A stretch of DNA of 43,206 bases from Clostridiales bacterium (GCA_015055975.1 SVHF01000014.1:1-43206); one strand, 5' to 3'. Positions 1 through 10,309 are shown, counted from the first letter of the stretch. Notes: generated from the sequence alone by a model not told the origin. Made by a program: numbers and translations.

Positions 1-43
1 AAGCGAAGCTTGTTAAAAAACCTATTTTATGCAAAGAAAAAGA

Positions 44-74
44 GCTGCTAAAAAATACTAAGTTTTTTAACAGC
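44..74 (-). terminator. Putative intrinsic terminator downstream of the HTH ORF
   Basis: Inverted repeat GCTGCTAAAAAA / TTTTTTAACAGC; the single mismatch is a G-U wobble on the minus strand. It lies just past the stop at 83. Confidence 0.5.
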
Positions 75-82
75 CCCTATTT

Positions 83-970
83 TTATAGCAACAGTTCCGT
101 TACAACTTCACTATGCAATGTATCCTTAATCGCATTTTTTAATATACATAGCATTATATTATCTTCTATTACATAAATGTGATTGTTTACATAAAGTTTT
201 GTTATTACATCAAATGACAAATATGGCGCGTTTATTTCTTTACTATCGCCAATTCCAATTTTAAGATTGTCGACAATTTTTAAATCAAAATATGAAGATA
301 TCTCTTTTTTTAGACATAACATAAAACTTTCATTATTTATTAAATACTTCGAAAACGGAACAAAATTTGAGGTTTTTGTAAAAATGCTAATATCTTTGAT
401 ATTAGTCGCATTCATAATGCTAGCTATTGTTTGGTATGATGAATTAAACAAATTGGTATTACTTTTCTCTAAATATTTGAGTGTATTTTGAGGTACTTTT
501 GCCATCTTCCCTAATTGGCTAGCTGTAATACCTATGGTCTTTCTAATTTCTCTTAATATACTACGCTTATATTCATTTTCAAGAAATTCTTTACTCATTT
601 CTATATTATTCATCTGATGATATATATCGAAATGCGCAACCATTTCAGACAATGGGCATAATAAAAATATTTGTTTTAATGGAATACTATAATTTAACGA
701 AATATTAACGCTTTGTAATGCTGCCCAATATATAGGGCCATCATCATTAGTGTCATATTTTAATTCTGCATCAAAAAATTCCAAAGAAAGATCTTGATAT
801 TGCTTTGCTAATAATTCTTCAACTTTATTTTCTTCAAATAATCGTAATATATTTCCGTATATTAACTTATCGTTTATTATTTCCAACGAAAGCCCTGCCG
901 AGTAGTACAACTTAGAAATCAATGTTGCAAATTTTCTTTTACATTCGTAAATATCAACAAAACTTATCAT
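83..970 (-). CDS. HTH-domain protein, putative antitoxin/regulator partner of the DUF3990 protein
   Basis: 295-aa ORF with a central XRE-like HTH segment (ILREIRKTIGITASQLGKMAKVPQNTLKYLEK). Its start overlaps the stop of the 967-1614 ORF by 4 bp. Confidence 0.6.
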   Translation of the reverse strand: MISFVDIYECKRKFATLISKLYYSAGLSLEIINDKLIYGNILRLFEENKVEELLAKQYQDLSLEFFDAELKYDTNDDGPIYWAALQSVNISLNYSIPLKQIFLLCPLSEMVAHFDIYHQMNNIEMSKEFLENEYKRSILREIRKTIGITASQLGKMAKVPQNTLKYLEKSNTNLFNSSYQTIASIMNATNIKDISIFTKTSNFVPFSKYLINNESFMLCLKKEISSYFDLKIVDNLKIGIGDSKEINAPYLSFDVITKLYVNNHIYVIEDNIMLCILKNAIKDTLHSEVVTELLL

Positions 971-1614
971 TTATTTTCCCTCATAATATCTCTAATAAAT
1001 GTATTGTTAATTGAATCTTGCTCTCTTAAATTATTATATTCTTGTAGTGTCTTTAATCTAAATCTTTCATATTCTTCGGTATGGTCTACTTTCGCATGAC
1101 TTATATACTTTATTGAATTAAATGCCTTCTTGCTGATAAGTACGTATTGTAACCCAAGTTTCCCTATTTCCATTGCTCTTTTTAACAATTCTAAAGACAA
1201 ATTATTGTTTACAAATTCTTCTGAATATTTAAAATAACTATCATCTGCGCTGTAACCCACAATCATATCGTAATTGTCTATAGCTATAGAATATGTCTTT
1301 TTTAACCATTCTATTTGAGTCTTGTATTTCTCATATTCATCTCTTGAAAACCTATGAGAAACTAAAAGTGTTATCCATTTCAATACATCTTCTTTAGAAC
1401 TTGAATTTAAATACAAAACATTCATACTCGATAAATCAACTTCATATGTTATTGCATATCCATTTTTACGGAATTTACTTGCCCACAAAACTGCCATATC
1501 ATATTCTGGCGTTAAGTAAAATCCTAGTCCATAATCGTTTGATGGATTACCTTTCCCAAACACCGGTTTAATTATTAAATCATTTGCTCCATAATATAAT
1601 TTCATTTCTATCAC
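967..1614 (-). CDS. DUF3990-family protein (ADP-ribosyltransferase-like fold), putative toxin
   Basis: 215 aa. N-terminus LYYGANDLIIKPVFGKGNPSNDYGLGFYLTPEYDMAVLWA matches the DUF3990 pattern (YxGs...I..P......D.G.GFYlT....A..WA). The track start is GTG; ATG at 1605 (MKLYYG) is a likely alternative. Confidence 0.6.
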   Translation of the reverse strand: MIEMKLYYGANDLIIKPVFGKGNPSNDYGLGFYLTPEYDMAVLWASKFRKNGYAITYEVDLSSMNVLYLNSSSKEDVLKWITLLVSHRFSRDEYEKYKTQIEWLKKTYSIAIDNYDMIVGYSADDSYFKYSEEFVNNNLSLELLKRAMEIGKLGLQYVLISKKAFNSIKYISHAKVDHTEEYERFRLKTLQEYNNLREQDSINNTFIRDIMRENK

Positions 1615-1631
1615 CCAGATAATTATAACAC

Positions 1632-1665
1632 AAAAACGAGTAGTACACCACCCTTTTTGCCTAAA
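1632..1665. repeat. Copy 1 of a 34-bp direct repeat, also a terminator-like hairpin on the minus strand
   Basis: AAAAACGAGTAGTACACCACCCTTTTTGcCTAAA. 33/34 identical to 1685-1718, period 53 bp. Confidence 0.85.
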
Positions 1666-1684
1666 ATTTTCGCTTATTTGCTAT

Positions 1685-1718
1685 AAAAACGAGTAGTACA
1701 CCACCCTTTTTGTCTAAA
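1685..1718. repeat. Copy 2 of a 34-bp direct repeat, overlapping the 3' end of the epimerase ORF
   Basis: AAAAACGAGTAGTACACCACCCTTTTTGtCTAAA. The minus strand reads AAAAAGGGTGG-TGTA-CTACTCGTTTTT, a hairpin followed by a T-tract. Confidence 0.85.
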
Positions 1719-2625
1719 TACTTATTGAATAACTAAATGTGTAACGCTTCCCTGGATCTAGTTTATTTATGCCATCTTTTTGAGAAAGCTCTCTTTTTGG
1801 ATTAGAAATATCTGGAATACCATTCCAAGGCTCAATACAAATATATCCACCAAAGTACTCTTTAGTCCAGATAGCCACTGTTTTTGGATTATTTAAATTC
1901 ATTGAAACGTTTTTGCCATCTTTTTTATACAAGGTAACTTTATCGAATTTTTCATCACAAAACATTAATGTTTTATATTTTTGGAAAATCTCTTTTTTAA
2001 GATCTATTCTTTGAACCTTTTCAAATGGTCCTTTTTTCACAATAAAGCTTCCATTTTCATCTAGATAATAATTGTTTGGATTTAGTTCGTTTTCAAATAC
2101 GATATAGTTGCCATCGATTACATCAACGCCATCTTTTCTTTCAAATGGAATTTGAAAAGCAGGATGACCGCCTATTCCAAAATATAGAGGCTTTGTATCT
2201 ATATTATCTACATAATATGTGACCTTTAAATTGCCGTCTTTTAGACTATAATTAGATCTAAATGTGAAATTATAAGGATATTGCAAAAGTGTCTCTTCAT
2301 TTGCCTTAAATAAAAGTGTAACTTCGTCTTCTTCTTGGGATTCTACATCAAGTGTTGCGTATCTTATAAGGCCATGGTTTTTCATTGAATATTCTTTACC
2401 ATCTACATTGTAGATGCCATCTTTTAGTCTTGCTATAAATGGAAAGATTGCTACATCCTTTCCCTTCCAGCTCTCTTCGGCCCCTTGCCATAGATATTCA
2501 TAACCATCTTTTTTAATAGAATCTAAGCATCCGCCCTGTCTATTTACAGATACGATGATGTTATTCTTCTTTATTTGAACTATCTTGTTCTCCATCTTCA
2601 TTTTCCTCAACTTTAGTAACTTCAA
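1714..2625 (-). CDS. Aldose 1-epimerase family protein (LacX-like)
   Basis: Galactose mutarotase-like features: NRQGGCLDSIKKDGYEYLWQG, NHGLIRYATLDV, GGHPAFQIPF, GGYICIEPWNGIPD. The real start is probably MENKIV near 2595. Confidence 0.8.
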   Translation of the reverse strand: MKLLKLRKMKMENKIVQIKKNNIIVSVNRQGGCLDSIKKDGYEYLWQGAEESWKGKDVAIFPFIARLKDGIYNVDGKEYSMKNHGLIRYATLDVESQEEDEVTLLFKANEETLLQYPYNFTFRSNYSLKDGNLKVTYYVDNIDTKPLYFGIGGHPAFQIPFERKDGVDVIDGNYIVFENELNPNNYYLDENGSFIVKKGPFEKVQRIDLKKEIFQKYKTLMFCDEKFDKVTLYKKDGKNVSMNLNNPKTVAIWTKEYFGGYICIEPWNGIPDISNPKRELSQKDGINKLDPGKRYTFSYSISI

Positions 2626-5600
2626 ATACGCTATCTAAATCTATTTTTTCATCTTTATTTTCTTTTTTACCAAAAATATCTTCTAAATCTTTTGCTTCTT
2701 CGTTTGATTGTCTTATTTGTTCTACTTCCATTCTACGTCTTGTAATTATAAATGTTATACCTACTGCTCCAGCAATTAGAACGCCTGCTCCAGCTATAAT
2801 TAATAAAACAACAATTATAGTAGAAAGCCCTGTTTTGTTTGAAATGTCATCTATAATTGAATTTGCTGCCTTATATTCTTTTAGTTGCTCATTATAACTA
2901 TTTAGAGCTGTCTTACCAAAAGATAGAGAAGAAAGAGTTGATTTTTCATCTGAATTTAGAGCGTCGTAAGCTGCCTTCAATTCTAAGAATTGCGCTGTAT
3001 TTTCGTCTGTTATACTTTGACCCTTTAGAGCCATTGCTTTTTCTACAAATGAAATCATGTTATCAATTGAAGTATCATAAGACACAAAATTCTCAATTTG
3101 CTTTTGCCAAGAAGTGCTTCCTTCAAACTTTTCTACAATTTCTTCATTATTCAAAATTACGATAACATCAACTGTATCTTTATATGTAACAAAGTTATAT
3201 TGAGAAGTACCATATACTGTATTATATGCGCCTAAAAGTTTAGGAATGTTCTCGCCTTTATATTGAACAAAACCAAGATTTTCACATCCATAGAATGCGC
3301 CATTGCCTATTCTTGTTATAGTTTGTGGCAATACTACTCTAACTAAGCTTTCGTTGCCTTCAAATGCATATTCACCTATTGCGCTAGTATTATCTATTAC
3401 TGTATAAGAAACAGAATTTATTGTTTGTGGATAGTAGATAAGCATATATGTGCCATCATCTAACACTCTATATAGGACATTCTTTCCATCTTTTGTATCC
3501 AATTTGATTTTTGCTTGAGAATAATCTTGATCTGAATTAATCAAAATATTAATTTCAGTATCAGTAAATGCAGCTTCATCAATGGTCTTTATAGTATTAG
3601 GAATTGTCAAATCGCTAACCTTTGTATTATAGAAAGATAAAGAACCAATTTCTTCTATGCTATTAAATTGAACGGTTGCAAGACTTTCGCAATCTGCAAA
3701 AGCCGCATACCCGATGCTCTTACATATAGGCATTATAGCTTGTTCTAATTTTTCATCATCGGTAAATGCATAATCACCAATAGACACCACGTTATTAAAG
3801 TTGATTTCCGTTAAGTTTTTACAATTATAGAAGGCGCCTCTAAATAGGGTTACTTCAACATTAGCTCCACTTGGGATATATACTGATTCCAATGTTCCAC
3901 ACTTATAGAACGCAAGTTCACCTATTTCTAATGTGCCTGTTTGCATTGCGTTATTTAGATATACTTCAACTACGCCAGATTGTGCAAAAGCAGCATATCC
4001 AAGTTTTGTAACTTTTGGCAATTGAACATAATTCATTCTCAAACAGTTAACAAAAGCATATTCTCCAACCTCTTCCACATTAGCCAAATCCATGCTTTCA
4101 TTAGATAATTTATCGCAATAAGCAAATACATAGCCATTAATTTTAGTAATTGAAGATGGAACTACTACTTGTCTTAAAGCTTGGTGATAATATGTTTTAG
4201 AATCCATTGTTATTGGTGCAAATGTATAATCACCTAAATCAATTGAGCCGTTTTCATATATAGCTCTTGTTAGATTTGAGCTTGCTGCAAAGGTATATTT
4301 GCCCATCTTTTGGACAATACCAAGATTTATTGAAGACAATCTTGAATCCTTTGCAAATACATAATCTCCAAAGGTTGTTTTGATACCTGTTAAATCTATT
4401 GTAGCGATAGCTGTGTTATAGAAAGCTCGTGATGCTATTTCTAATTCTTGGTCTGTCGTTTTTTGTATATTCACAACTTGAAGTGCTGTACATCCTTCAA
4501 ATGCACTTTGTCCAATATATTCTATTGTGCTTGGAAGAGTTATTCTTCTTATTGTCTTATTTCCTTTAAATGCATTGACTTCAATTCTTGTTAGATTCAT
4601 TGAAGATAAATCTAGAGTTGTTGAAGTAACGTTTGTCAAAGCTCCTTCTCCAATTGATGTAATTGAAGAATCTGAAAGCATATCTGAAACGCTAAGAACA
4701 AGCTTTAATTCGCCATTTATAACGATATTAGATACATCGTTAGAACCTACTTTAAATGATGTTAATTTTGGACAGTTCAAAAATGCATCTGTAGAGATAT
4801 ACATTGTTTGCAAATTCGTTTCATCAAGTAGAACAGTTGTTAGATTAACGCATCCGTTAAATGCTTTAATTCCTACTCTTGAAACATTTTGAAGATCTAT
4901 TGTTTCTAATCTTGAACAACCATAAAAAGCATAATCTCCGATTGATGTTATAGAAGAAATGCCGTTTATTGCCTCAATTGATGTATTTCCATAGAATGCT
5001 TTATCACAAATAACCTTACAAGATGTAGGAAGAGTTAATGTTTCAACATTTTTAGCATAAGAAAAAGCGTTTGCTCCAATAGCAACAATTTCTGTTCTTG
5101 AAGATAGATCTATGTTAGTAGCACTATCAAAGCAAGCAAGAAGTATTCCATCGTCGTTTACATATACTGAATCGGCAACTTTAATTGTATAAGTATTAAC
5201 TAAAGTGCCATTTGCTCTAATTGTTAGAGTTGCTTCGCCTGCACCTTGTGCTGCTATAACTCCATTTGTAACCTTTACAACAGTATCATCAGAAGATTCT
5301 ACAGTAATTGTTATTGGGTTTTGAATATAGTTGTAATTATATGGTGAATAAGAATACTCAAGCGTAAATGATTCGCCAGGAGCTAGTTCAATTTTGCTCT
5401 TTGCAAGATTAATTCCAAAGAATGGGCTTCCATTGTTTGTAATTGAATCTACCATCTCATAAGATGAAATCTTCGTTGATTGATATTCAGCTGATGGATA
5501 TGTTGATGCTTGAACACGAACTGTCATGCTAGCTTCATTTCCATTTTCATCTTGAATATATACTATTGCTGTACCTTCTTGAAGACCAGTAATCTTTCCA

Positions 5601-8600
5601 GAGCTTACTGCTAAAGTCTCTGTGTCTGAAGAAGCCCAAGTATATTTCTTATTAACATCATAATTGCTTAAATATGTGTTTGTAGCTAAATCTACTTCTT
5701 TATTTACAGATACTTCAATCTCAGTTTGCGTAAATTGAATAGTTGATGTATCGATTGTTGAAGTATCCGTTGATGGAGTAGATGAATCCGTAGTTGTATT
5801 ATTTGATCCTTTTGAAATAATATTTGATTCAGTTCCTGTCCAATTCTTTACGCTATAGTAATAAACATTTTCATTAAATGCATAATCTACCACATAGAAA
5901 TACAAATATCCGTTTGTAGCGTTTTTAATAGCCTCTGTTACATCATAAGTTACTTCAACACTTTGGCCAACACCCGTTGCAGTTGTCGCTATTGGATAAA
6001 TATCTTCAACATTTAAAGTAACTCCAGTTAAAGTTGAGCCTGTTCCTGTACAAATTGCCAAAGCTTGAATATAGTGGTTATCTGAAAGTTTAAATTTTGC
6101 TAAATACTTATTCCCTTCTTTTGAAGCGGTTACATCATCAATTGTTGGAGTTTCTTCATCTACATAGAATTTTTGAGAGAAAGTTCCAGATACTTCATTT
6201 TCGCCATCTTTATCATATTTTCTATATACTTTAACTACTACTTCATATTGTTCATTGTTATATAAATCTAGAGCATATGGAGAAACGCTTACTGAGAAAT
6301 CTCCACCAAGTAATACTCCATATGAAGGATAATAAGTCGTCTTTGGTACATATGAAGAATCTGTTGTATATACGATTTTTCCTGTTACCATATCATGCAC
6401 TTCAACTTCAATATATTCTGCGTTTCTTAATAATCCTAATTGGATATAGCCAAGCGAATACATTGATTGAGAGAATATTGAAAGCGCTGCGAATTCTTCA
6501 TTTGCTTGAGGAGCTTTCTGATCCTCTTCCAACTTAAATGCAAATTGTCCAAGTGGCATATAATATGAATCTGCATATAAACCATAAGCTGTTGAAGCTC
6601 TCATATATGCATCAGTATCGTCATCATCTTCATATGCCGTAATGTCTAAAATGTCTTGAGAATCCCAATCTCCATAAAAACCAACAAATGGACAAGATAT
6701 ATCTATTGAATGTATACCATCGTTTAATTTAACATAGCCCTCGATATATATGCCATTTTCAAATTGGCTTAGATAATCTAGAGCTTCATTAGATAGTGTT
6801 ATAGTTACTTCGACAGCCTTTTTAGCGCCTGATTCTACTGAAATTTCGTATACATCTCCAACTTTTTCGCTATTTGTAACTGAATTGATGGTAAATGTTA
6901 AAGCCTTCTCATAGCCTGACATATTGCCATCTTTTAATAGCTCAGTTAATACATCTATAGACAAATCAAATGTTGCATCGAACGTATTTAGATTCTCAAT
7001 TTCAAATGAAAGAGTTATATCTTTTGTTACATTTTCCCCAAGTTCAATCTTACTCTTATATGTGCCTTCGCTTGAGATATATGCCTTTGTTGAGATTGCA
7101 TCTTCAATGCTTGCAAAACCTGCACCTTGAGATCTTGGAGATAACAAGATTCCATCAAAATCTGTTAACAAATCTGCTGTTGACATTATAAGCTTTGTAG
7201 CAGTTTCTGATGCTTCAACTTTATTTGAAATATTTAATCCGCTAGCATCTTTAACATATCCAATAACTGCTGCATATATACCTGCCATATTAGGGCTTGC
7301 CATAGACGTTCCTGTCATTTGGACATATGTTTGATCGTTTCCTGACGAATATACACTTGTTCCAAACGTTACTACATCTACACCAAGATTCAAGTTATCT
7401 GTAACACCACTTGATGATGAAGCATGTAAAAGCTTCTTTATATATGTTTCTTTAAAAGACAATGTTCCAACGTTAGATGTTGCCTTTTCCTTTAGTAATT
7501 CGCCTGTTTCTTTAGTTACAACGCAAGTTGGGAATACGGTTGTAATACCAGCAGTGATTGTTGTTGATTCACTATTTACAATAATGATACCTTCAGCTCC
7601 AGCTGTTTTTGCGTTTTGAACTTTTTCTTCAAAAGTTATTTCTCCACGCTTAACAACAACTATCTTTCCTGTAACATCTACCCCTTCATAATCTGCAACT
7701 TTGCCTAAAGCTATATCGTCTCCGTCCATCAAAATTACATATTCAACATCTTTTGATGAGCTTGATCCTAAAATATCTTGAGCAAATTCGCCATATTTTG
7801 TCTCTGCAGTATTAAGTGCATTGTTATATGTTATCTTTTCGCCATCAACTTCTATCCATCTTTTTTCTGCTACATTTCCAACTGCTATTGTTTCTTCATA
7901 TGATGCTGGAGATCCAATTGCTGCATTATCTACATATTCACTAGTAGCAAGATTTGTACCGTTATCTCCACCGTATGCACTTGTATAACTATTACCAGCT
8001 GCACAAACAACAGTTACGCCTTGTTGCTTTAATTTTGTTATAGCTTTGTAAATTGCGCTATCTTCTTCAATTTCAAAACCTGAATTTGTACCAAGTGACA
8101 TATTTACAACATCGACATCAAGTTTTAGACAATCTTCAAGCGCTGCTGCTATTGTATCGTTATACATAGCCCCTTCTTCGTCAGCTACTTTCATTAATGC
8201 TAATTGTGCATTTGGAACGACGCCTTGTAGAGTTGAAGAGTTCCCTGCAACTATACCTGCTACGTGAGTTCCGTGTGATTCTGAAGAAAAATAAAGGTCA
8301 GTATCGCCTTCTGCATAGTCGTATGCATATGCGATTTTATCTGATATATATAAACTTTGATAAGAAACGCCAGATATTTCATATGCGTTTAAATCATATA
8401 ATACATCTTTAATATCTGAAGCATTTAGTGCAAGTGTTGATGATGTTATATTTGAAAAAGCTACGTGTGAGGTATCAAAACCCGCATCAACGACTGCTAC
8501 AACGACTCCTTCTCCCTTATATGATGTAGTATTATCTATAACGCCTTCATTTGTGCCAGATAATGTTGAATAAGATTGAGTATCCACACTCAATTCATAA

Positions 8601-8983
8601 TATTTGTTTGCAAGCTCTACTGACTTTATATATGAAAGCGATGTTAAAGATGAAATATCTTTAATCTTTATTGAGAAAGATTGACCATTAAATATATTTG
8701 AATATGAATATCTATCTTTTGCTTCTATTCCAAGTAAAGATAAATCTATTGCTATATCATGAGATGCATCATCTGAATATGTAGCAATAACTACAACTTC
8801 ATCATCTTCATGTAAAGATAGATAATCATCGGAAAACGCCGATAATATATTTTCAACATCAATTTTAGATATATCATCGATTTGAACTAAAGATAATGTA
8901 TGATCTGCAAAGCAATAAGCTGTAGAAAATACTGCTAATATTGCGATTAATAAGACAACTACTATTGATGTTTTTCTAGCCAA
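2561..8983 (-). CDS. Large cell-surface S8 subtilisin-like protease with PA, Big_2-like and BspA-type LRR_5 domains and a C-terminal TM anchor
   Basis: 2140 aa. Signal peptide MARKTSIVVVLLIAILAVFSTAYCFA; catalytic motifs VVDAGFDTSH, SHGTHVAG and GTSMASPNMAG; PA-like insert; IGDYAFYGCSRLETIDL-type repeats; C-terminal TM followed by a charged tail. Start codon TTG. Confidence 0.9.
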   Translation of the reverse strand: MARKTSIVVVLLIAILAVFSTAYCFADHTLSLVQIDDISKIDVENILSAFSDDYLSLHEDDEVVVIATYSDDASHDIAIDLSLLGIEAKDRYSYSNIFNGQSFSIKIKDISSLTSLSYIKSVELANKYYELSVDTQSYSTLSGTNEGVIDNTTSYKGEGVVVAVVDAGFDTSHVAFSNITSSTLALNASDIKDVLYDLNAYEISGVSYQSLYISDKIAYAYDYAEGDTDLYFSSESHGTHVAGIVAGNSSTLQGVVPNAQLALMKVADEEGAMYNDTIAAALEDCLKLDVDVVNMSLGTNSGFEIEEDSAIYKAITKLKQQGVTVVCAAGNSYTSAYGGDNGTNLATSEYVDNAAIGSPASYEETIAVGNVAEKRWIEVDGEKITYNNALNTAETKYGEFAQDILGSSSSKDVEYVILMDGDDIALGKVADYEGVDVTGKIVVVKRGEITFEEKVQNAKTAGAEGIIIVNSESTTITAGITTVFPTCVVTKETGELLKEKATSNVGTLSFKETYIKKLLHASSSSGVTDNLNLGVDVVTFGTSVYSSGNDQTYVQMTGTSMASPNMAGIYAAVIGYVKDASGLNISNKVEASETATKLIMSTADLLTDFDGILLSPRSQGAGFASIEDAISTKAYISSEGTYKSKIELGENVTKDITLSFEIENLNTFDATFDLSIDVLTELLKDGNMSGYEKALTFTINSVTNSEKVGDVYEISVESGAKKAVEVTITLSNEALDYLSQFENGIYIEGYVKLNDGIHSIDISCPFVGFYGDWDSQDILDITAYEDDDDTDAYMRASTAYGLYADSYYMPLGQFAFKLEEDQKAPQANEEFAALSIFSQSMYSLGYIQLGLLRNAEYIEVEVHDMVTGKIVYTTDSSYVPKTTYYPSYGVLLGGDFSVSVSPYALDLYNNEQYEVVVKVYRKYDKDGENEVSGTFSQKFYVDEETPTIDDVTASKEGNKYLAKFKLSDNHYIQALAICTGTGSTLTGVTLNVEDIYPIATTATGVGQSVEVTYDVTEAIKNATNGYLYFYVVDYAFNENVYYYSVKNWTGTESNIISKGSNNTTTDSSTPSTDTSTIDTSTIQFTQTEIEVSVNKEVDLATNTYLSNYDVNKKYTWASSDTETLAVSSGKITGLQEGTAIVYIQDENGNEASMTVRVQASTYPSAEYQSTKISSYEMVDSITNNGSPFFGINLAKSKIELAPGESFTLEYSYSPYNYNYIQNPITITVESSDDTVVKVTNGVIAAQGAGEATLTIRANGTLVNTYTIKVADSVYVNDDGILLACFDSATNIDLSSRTEIVAIGANAFSYAKNVETLTLPTSCKVICDKAFYGNTSIEAINGISSITSIGDYAFYGCSRLETIDLQNVSRVGIKAFNGCVNLTTVLLDETNLQTMYISTDAFLNCPKLTSFKVGSNDVSNIVINGELKLVLSVSDMLSDSSITSIGEGALTNVTSTTLDLSSMNLTRIEVNAFKGNKTIRRITLPSTIEYIGQSAFEGCTALQVVNIQKTTDQELEIASRAFYNTAIATIDLTGIKTTFGDYVFAKDSRLSSINLGIVQKMGKYTFAASSNLTRAIYENGSIDLGDYTFAPITMDSKTYYHQALRQVVVPSSITKINGYVFAYCDKLSNESMDLANVEEVGEYAFVNCLRMNYVQLPKVTKLGYAAFAQSGVVEVYLNNAMQTGTLEIGELAFYKCGTLESVYIPSGANVEVTLFRGAFYNCKNLTEINFNNVVSIGDYAFTDDEKLEQAIMPICKSIGYAAFADCESLATVQFNSIEEIGSLSFYNTKVSDLTIPNTIKTIDEAAFTDTEINILINSDQDYSQAKIKLDTKDGKNVLYRVLDDGTYMLIYYPQTINSVSYTVIDNTSAIGEYAFEGNESLVRVVLPQTITRIGNGAFYGCENLGFVQYKGENIPKLLGAYNTVYGTSQYNFVTYKDTVDVIVILNNEEIVEKFEGSTSWQKQIENFVSYDTSIDNMISFVEKAMALKGQSITDENTAQFLELKAAYDALNSDEKSTLSSLSFGKTALNSYNEQLKEYKAANSIIDDISNKTGLSTIIVVLLIIAGAGVLIAGAVGITFIITRRRMEVEQIRQSNEEAKDLEDIFGKKENKDEKIDLDSVFEVTKVEENEDGEQDSSNKEE

Positions 8984-8994
8984 GATTTACCTCG

Positions 8995-10182
8995 TTATAG
9001 ATCAAACCTCTTAGCAAGCTTTGCAAATTGTGGCAAAGAATTCTCAATTGTCTTATATGCTACACAATATGCAATTCTTACATATCCTTTTACTCCAAAT
9101 GATGAAGCTGGAACCATTAGAATGTTATATTCTTTAGCAATCTTAACAAATTCCATATCATCTTCTATTGGAGATTTCATAAATAGATAGAATGCACCTT
9201 CTGGTTCTACGCATTCAAATCCAAGAGATTTTAATCCTTCATATAGTTTTATTCTGTTTTTATTGTATGCTTCAATATCTGTCTTTTCATTTAGAGAAGC
9301 TTTTATTAGTTTTTGTTGTAAAGATGGAGCGTTAACAAATCCTAAGATTCTTGTAGCAACGCCCATAGCAGAAATAAGATCTTCAAATGAATCAGCCTCT
9401 GTTGGTACAACTAAATAACCAATTCTCTCGCCAGGTAGTGATAAAGATTTAGAATAAGAATAACCAACAATAGTGTTTTTATAATACTTAGTTAGATATG
9501 GTACTTCTACATCTTTAAATACCAATTCTCTATATGGTTCATCAGATATTAAATAAATACATGTATCTAATTCTTTTTGTTTTCTATTTAAAATTTCTGC
9601 TAATTTTTCAATCCATTCTTTCTTATAGATAACGCCTGTTGGGTTATTTGGATTGTTAATAATAACAGCTTTTGTATTTTTAGTTATCTTTGCTTCAAAA
9701 TCCTTATAATCAGGTTCAAATGTAGGAGGATTTGGATTAACTGCTACCAAAACTCCATCGAAGTTTGAAACATAATTCTTATATTCACCAAAATATGGAG
9801 CTATAACCATAACTTCATCGCCAGGATCAATTATTGACTTTAAAGCAACGTTCAAGCCACCTGCAGCTCCTACTGTCATAATGATGTTCTTTTCAGAAAA
9901 ATTAGTATTAAATCTTTCATTTAAAGATTGAGCAATAGCACCTCTTACATCTTCATATCCAGCATTAGACATATATCCATGTAATACAACTGGATCTACT
10001 TCATCAACGATTTTCTTAATATTTTCGTTAACAGCTTTTGGTGCTGGTACATTTGGATTACCAAGTGAGAAGTCGAAAACATTTTCAGCGCCATATTTTT
10101 TGGCCATTTGCTTTCCTTCTTCAAACATTGCTCTTATTACTGATGAGCCCTTAACAAGTCCTACCATTTTTTTAGATATCAT
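8995..10182 (-). CDS. Pyridoxal-phosphate-dependent aminotransferase, class I/II (aspartate aminotransferase-like)
   Basis: FSLGNPNVPAP, NNPNNPTGVIY, SDEPYRELVF and SYSKSLSLPGERIGY (PLP-lysine motif). Confidence 0.9.
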   Translation of the reverse strand: MISKKMVGLVKGSSVIRAMFEEGKQMAKKYGAENVFDFSLGNPNVPAPKAVNENIKKIVDEVDPVVLHGYMSNAGYEDVRGAIAQSLNERFNTNFSEKNIIMTVGAAGGLNVALKSIIDPGDEVMVIAPYFGEYKNYVSNFDGVLVAVNPNPPTFEPDYKDFEAKITKNTKAVIINNPNNPTGVIYKKEWIEKLAEILNRKQKELDTCIYLISDEPYRELVFKDVEVPYLTKYYKNTIVGYSYSKSLSLPGERIGYLVVPTEADSFEDLISAMGVATRILGFVNAPSLQQKLIKASLNEKTDIEAYNKNRIKLYEGLKSLGFECVEPEGAFYLFMKSPIEDDMEFVKIAKEYNILMVPASSFGVKGYVRIAYCVAYKTIENSLPQFAKLAKRFDL

Positions 10183-10309
10183 ATTTCTACCTCGTTCCGT
10201 ATTGTAATCTTTAAAACTAAAGAATACTTAAAATTTTTAAATTCGCATTATAAATTATACTTTTGAAATCGTTCGCGCGCAAGATTAAGTTAAATATTTA
10301 AAGTAAATA

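Noticed and set aside
4527-4892. Plus-strand 121-aa ORF (and similar plus-strand ORFs at 2857, 6277, 6924, 6970, 8197)
   Set aside because: They lie antisense to the 2140-aa subtilase/LRR gene. Translations are low-complexity with no family motifs; they are consistent with mirror ORFs of a repetitive AT-rich gene.
3240-5120. Internal DNA repeats that might be read as a repeat array
   Set aside because: These encode degenerate BspA/LRR_5 protein repeats in frame. DNA copies are diverged and unevenly spaced, so this is not a CRISPR array or satellite.
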